From Thermoplasmata archaeon (GTDB lineage: Archaea > Thermoplasmatota > Thermoplasmata > Thermoplasmatales > Thermoplasmataceae), in NCBI GenBank assembly GCA_021819605.1, contig JAKAQT010000017.1, positions 1 to 17,396 on the forward strand: a DNA stretch of 17,396 nt, given 5' to 3'. Below are positions 13,864 to 17,396 of the stretch, one piece after another (within the stretch, counting starts at the first letter, position 1; every line of letters starts with the position of its first letter). Both the position numbers and the translations under genes were made by a program. The notes below the pieces were generated by a model, which was not told where the DNA came from, made no database searches, and worked only from the letters and a program-made list of their open reading frames with translations.

Positions 13864-15855
13864 TTACCATGCCACCCCTGCCACAGAAAGAAGCACATAT
13901 ATGAGCTTGATGAAGATGAATGGAACGATTACGCCGCCAAGCCCGTAGAGAAGCAGGTTGCGCTTCAGAAGGTCAGATATGCCTGACGGGACGAAGTGAA
14001 CACCCCTGATTGCCAGTGGAATAAGTACCACAATTATTGCCGTATTAAAGATTAAAGCAGAAGTTATTGCAAGAAGAGGGTTTGTAAGGCCAAGAAGGTT
14101 CAGGTAGTCCAGGCTCGGGAATATGAAGAAGATTGCAGGGATTATGACGAAATATTTTGAGATGTCATTTGCTATGCTGAATGTGGTAAGTGCCCCCCTT
14201 GTGATCAATATCTGCTTGCCTATGAATATGACGTCAAGCAGCTTCGTCGGATCATTATCAAGGTCCACCATGTTGGCGGCTTCCTTTGCAGCAGGTGTAC
14301 CGTTGTTCATGGCTAGCCCCACATCTGCCTTCGCCAGGGCAGGCGCATCGTTTGTGCCGTCTCCCACCATGGCGACCATCAGTTGCTTCTCCTTCTCTCC
14401 TATAACAACATTATACTTGTCCATGGGTGTCACATTTGCAACAAACTCATCGATGCCTGCTTCCCTGGCTATATATTCGGCAGTTACCTCATCATCGCCC
14501 GTGCACATTATTGTCTTGATATTCATGGATTTTATGGATTCCAGCCTTTCCTTAACACCGGGTTTCAGCAGGTCGTTCAGTTCTATGACGCCGGTGAATT
14601 TTCCATCCTGAACCACTGGAATGGCTGTGCCTCCACGCATGGATATCTCCTTGCAGAGGGCCTCGATAAAAGTATCGCTCAGGGAAAACTTTGCCTTCAG
14701 GGATTTCAGTGAACCCTTCAGTATTTCCCTGTCTCCCATTCTCACTCCGCTGAATTTCGTCTCTGCGGAAAAAGGAATGAACTCATGTTCGCCAACGTCC
14801 CTGGCGGTGATATCAACACCCTGCTTCCTGGCGAGATTGACAATTGAAATCCCTTCCTTTGTCATATCCTCAAGTGATGAAACTGCGCACATTCTGACGA
14901 ATTCATTATAGTCAACGCCGGTGTTGGGATAGAATTTCACGGCCTCCCTCTCGCCGATTGTAACCGTGCCTGTCTTGTCCAGAATTATGGTGTCGATGTC
15001 GCCCGCGTTTTCCACTGCCCTTCCGCTCTTGGCTATTATGTTGAATTCGGAAATCTTGTTGATTGCCGATACTCCGATTGCCGGCAGAAGTGCCCCGATG
15101 GTGGTTGGCATAAGAGCTATCAGAAGAACCAGGAGCATGATTATATTTATGGTAATGCCAAGAAGGCGTGCCATGGGAAATATGACCGCAGAAATAACCA
15201 GGAAAACAAGAGTGAGCCCTGAGAGGAGAACAGCCAGTGCTATCTCATTTGGAGTTCTCTGCCTTGTTGCTGTGCCGATAAGCTTTATCATGTTATCTAT
15301 GAAGCTGTTTCCAGGATCAGATGTTGCCTTTATTGTGGCTCTGTCTGTAACAAGCCTTGTGGAACCTGTTACGCTGTCGCCCTGCACCTTCATAACAGAT
15401 CTGGATTCACCTGTTATGTTGGATTCATTCACATAGCAGCTGCCGCTGATAATTTCCCCATCCACCGGAATAATCTCATCCTGGTAGACCTCGATAATGT
15501 CACCTTTCTTCACATCCGTCGAGGGACGATCCACCGTTCCGCTGTCCGTTACAACGTGGGCCATGGTATTGGTTTTCATCTTTCTTAGGGATGCGGTTAT
15601 TGCATTGCTCTTTCCCTCGGAGACCGCCTCCGCAAGATTGCTGAAAAAGATGGTCAGGAACAGCATCACAGTTGTGGATATGTAGAACGCGCTGTATGGA
15701 AACTCAGAGGGCAGGTCAGCCAGTGCTGGAAAGAGGGTAAGCGCAAGGGATACTACAAATGCCACTTCTGTAACAAGCATTACAGGGTTACGTACCAGCC
15801 TATCTGGCCTGAAGTCCCTCATGGTGAAATAAAGAATCTCCACATACCTGTTCAT
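13864..15855 (-). CDS. kdpB: Potassium-transporting P-type ATPase KdpB subunit
   Basis: This 663-residue protein is the ATP-hydrolysing subunit. The P-type motifs are intact: TGES at 148-151 in the actuator domain, phosphorylated Asp293 in DKTGT at 293-297, MCTGDD in the hinge, and GDGTND at 498-503 followed by APALAKADVGLAMNNGT. Membrane helices lie at about 26-46 and 55-72 near the N-terminus, 205-260 before the phosphorylation site, and as a group at the C-terminus. In the Escherichia coli pump the Ser of TGES is the site of inhibitory phosphorylation; it is conserved here as Ser151. Length is close to typical (about 680). The ATG overlaps the kdpA stop by four bases (ATGA), which indicates coupled translation and a fixed subunit ratio. 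Confidence 0.97.
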   Translation of the reverse strand: MNRYVEILYFTMRDFRPDRLVRNPVMLVTEVAFVVSLALTLFPALADLPSEFPYSAFYISTTVMLFLTIFFSNLAEAVSEGKSNAITASLRKMKTNTMAHVVTDSGTVDRPSTDVKKGDIIEVYQDEIIPVDGEIISGSCYVNESNITGESRSVMKVQGDSVTGSTRLVTDRATIKATSDPGNSFIDNMIKLIGTATRQRTPNEIALAVLLSGLTLVFLVISAVIFPMARLLGITINIIMLLVLLIALMPTTIGALLPAIGVSAINKISEFNIIAKSGRAVENAGDIDTIILDKTGTVTIGEREAVKFYPNTGVDYNEFVRMCAVSSLEDMTKEGISIVNLARKQGVDITARDVGEHEFIPFSAETKFSGVRMGDREILKGSLKSLKAKFSLSDTFIEALCKEISMRGGTAIPVVQDGKFTGVIELNDLLKPGVKERLESIKSMNIKTIMCTGDDEVTAEYIAREAGIDEFVANVTPMDKYNVVIGEKEKQLMVAMVGDGTNDAPALAKADVGLAMNNGTPAAKEAANMVDLDNDPTKLLDVIFIGKQILITRGALTTFSIANDISKYFVIIPAIFFIFPSLDYLNLLGLTNPLLAITSALIFNTAIIVVLIPLAIRGVHFVPSGISDLLKRNLLLYGLGGVIVPFIFIKLIYVLLSVAGVAW

Positions 15856-17396
15856 GGGATCACCCCCAGAATGAAGAGATTAAAGGCCCTGGCGAATGCG
15901 AGGAGAGGGCCCAGGGCCAAAATGGGAAAGAAAGAGAGCAGGCCCAAAAGAATCATGACGAAGAAGAGCGTAAAGCCGAAAAGGAATGACCCGGGATCAA
16001 CAGTTCTCGCTACCTGCACTTTAGGTTTCTTATATGAAAATGACTGGGCTATGAGGAGCTGGAAGCCCATCAGAAGGTAGCGTCCAAGCAGCATAACAAT
16101 ACCGTCCACATAATTGAAGAATGGCTGGTTTGTCACAAAACCACCAACTTCAGACCCATTGTTTGAGGCAGCTGTGGCAAATTCGTAGAGGAGCTGCGTG
16201 ATTTTGTCAGGACCGGTGTTGACGAAGGATGTCATGAACTGCGGCAGAAGCAGTGTTATTCCGAAGGGGATTATAACAAGCAGCGGGTGCGTGACAAGGG
16301 AAAGCGTAGAGTACCTTATTTCCCTTGAACCAATTTTCAGGCTCATTATTTCTGGAAGTTTTCCAACCATAAGTGAGGTTATGAAAACGGTGAAAATCAC
16401 ATACATAAATATGTTCAGAACCCCAGTACCTACGCCTCCCAGTGGATCATTCATGAGGAGATCAAGAAGTGGACCCATTATACCCACAGGCGTATAGTTA
16501 ATGAGGGCCGAGTTCACTGCTCCTGTGGAAGTTATGGTGGAACCGACGCTGAAGAGTGTGCTCTGCGAGATGCCCAGGGCCGTCTCCTTTCCCAGCATGT
16601 TGCCAGTGAAACTCATCCCCAGAGCTGTTATTGAAGGTATTCCGGACATTTCACCAAAGAATGAAAGAAATGAAGTAAAGACAAAAATTACCATTATCAC
16701 GCCATACAGCATTGTTGCGAAGCGCTTGTTGTCGAAAACTTTGCCCAGTGAAAGAATCGAGGCAAGGGGAATCAGGAGGAAGGCCTCAAGCTCTACCATG
16801 TTTGTGAACCAGTCAGGATTGCCCAAGGGGAATCCGGCGTTTGCGCCATAAAAACCCCCTCCATTTGTCCCGATGGTTTTAATGGATTCCAGAGTTGCAA
16901 CTGGGCCTAATGGGAGTCTGAATGCCGTATGGCTCAGTACCGGAGTTATGGTGAGATAAGGTGTCATTGTCTGCGGAATCCCGGAAAGGACCAGGATGAA
17001 CGTGAGCACAACAGAAAGCGGAAAAAGAAGGTAGAATTCGGATACCAGGAAATCATGGTAAAAATTCCCTATTTTTCCATTTTCACTCAGTATCCCCCTG
17101 ATGAATGCCATGGAAGCTGCAAACCCAATACCTGCTGAGATGAACATGAAGCCTGTTATTACAAAAGTGGTGCTGAAATAACTGAGATCAAACGGATTGG
17201 AGTAGTGCTGAAGATTTGTGTTTGTGAGAAAACTTGAGACAGTGTTGAATATGAGGCTTGGTGTCATGTGGTTGTTGGAGAATGAAAATGGAAGATCATG
17301 CTGGAAATAAATTACTGCAAAACCTATTGCCCCCAGAAACAGAGAGAAAATGAGGATGGATGTGAAATATTCTCTGAATTCCATCAGTTTTCTAGC
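15852..17396 (-). CDS. kdpA: Potassium-transporting ATPase KdpA subunit (5' end beyond window)
   Basis: This is the K+-channel-like subunit. The four selectivity-filter regions of the superfamily of K+ transporters are all visible: TNTNLQHYS, GTNGGGFYGAN, GKETALGIS and ASNNGSEVGGF, spread in order along the chain. About nine or ten membrane helices can be seen. An in-frame ATG at 17384 would give 510 residues, but the frame stays open through codons for A-R-K-L to the window edge. Compared with the 557-residue E. coli protein, the ATG at 17384 corresponds to an internal Met just before the second helix (E. coli DREMNWKQYL, here KLMEFREYF). The first helix and real start therefore most likely lie outside the window. 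The gene is first of a visible A-B-C order; any kdpF, kdpD or kdpE would have to lie upstream, unseen. Confidence 0.95.
   Translation of the reverse strand, partial: ARKLMEFREYFTSILIFSLFLGAIGFAVIYFQHDLPFSFSNNHMTPSLIFNTVSSFLTNTNLQHYSNPFDLSYFSTTFVITGFMFISAGIGFAASMAFIRGILSENGKIGNFYHDFLVSEFYLLFPLSVVLTFILVLSGIPQTMTPYLTITPVLSHTAFRLPLGPVATLESIKTIGTNGGGFYGANAGFPLGNPDWFTNMVELEAFLLIPLASILSLGKVFDNKRFATMLYGVIMVIFVFTSFLSFFGEMSGIPSITALGMSFTGNMLGKETALGISQSTLFSVGSTITSTGAVNSALINYTPVGIMGPLLDLLMNDPLGGVGTGVLNIFMYVIFTVFITSLMVGKLPEIMSLKIGSREIRYSTLSLVTHPLLVIIPFGITLLLPQFMTSFVNTGPDKITQLLYEFATAASNNGSEVGGFVTNQPFFNYVDGIVMLLGRYLLMGFQLLIAQSFSYKKPKVQVARTVDPGSFLFGFTLFFVMILLGLLSFFPILALGPLLAFARAFNLFILGVIP

Noticed and set aside
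13863..13898. Longer kdpC frame beginning at 13898
   Set aside because: It would overlap kdpB by 35 bases and add a Trp/His-rich stretch before the membrane helix; ATG 13862 fits spacing, ribosome site and family length better.
14123..15436. Several plus-strand frames of 96-162 codons across the kdpB region
   Set aside because: All are antisense to intact kdpB motifs and read as hydrophobic, Ser-rich shadows of membrane-protein codons.
17384..17396. Treating ATG 17384 as the true kdpA start
   Set aside because: The frame is open to the window edge and this Met aligns with an internal residue before the second helix of the E. coli protein.

Overview
The window looks like chromosome of a thermoacidophilic euryarchaeon of the Thermoplasmatales (Thermoplasma/Ferroplasma/Cuniculiplasma type). 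This rests on gene content and signals, not on a database match. Almost every gene start has an A/T-rich box-A (TATA) element centred about 24-31 bases upstream, leaving little or no room for a leader. The tRNA is archaeal in form with no encoded CCA. The genes include a split PyrD/PyrK, an archaeal-style KdpABC, tandem Usp proteins and a large AAA-TPR ATPase. GC content is moderate (mid-40s % by eye). No transposon, phage gene, CRISPR array or obvious island boundary was seen.

Layout. 1-253: 3' end of a methionine sulfoxide reductase MsrA gene (+). 344-820: PEBP/YbhB-like protein (+). 901-2552: pyrD-pyrK, a translationally coupled pair for NAD-linked dihydroorotate oxidation (+). 2610-5189: an 859-residue P-loop ATPase with a probable winged helix and TPR-like tail (+), followed with overlap or a 10-base gap by a tiny Cys/His-rich protein (5173-5400). 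5441-5514: tRNA-Arg(UCG) (+). 5637-6200 (-) and 6328-6894 (+): two divergent uncharacterised genes; the first has a degenerate C2H2-like finger and a Met/Gly-repeat tail. 6990-8975 (+) and 9016-9771 (-): two convergent peptidase genes, an M13 metallopeptidase and an anchor-less SppA-type serine peptidase. 9772-10249: a gene-poor stretch. 10250-11536 (-): MFS transporter. 11697-12197 (-): small HisA/HisF-like orphan. 12384-13208 (+): tandem universal stress protein, convergent with kdpC. 13221-17396 (-): kdpA-kdpB-kdpC, with kdpA running off the right edge.

How the genes work together. PyrD and PyrK form one enzyme (FMN subunit plus FAD/[2Fe-2S] subunit). KdpA, KdpB and KdpC form a high-affinity K+ pump; the neighbouring Usp protein could be a regulator, since bacterial KdpD carries a Usp domain, but that is inference. 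The remaining genes look like single transcription units.

The most unusual items are the Met/Gly-tailed protein with its C-D-H-H finger, the eight N-glycosylation sequons in the exterior domain of KdpC, the Cys/His microprotein behind the ATPase, and several perfect inverted repeats placed like operators at the MFS, usp and Met-rich gene promoters. I see no clearly new multi-gene system.
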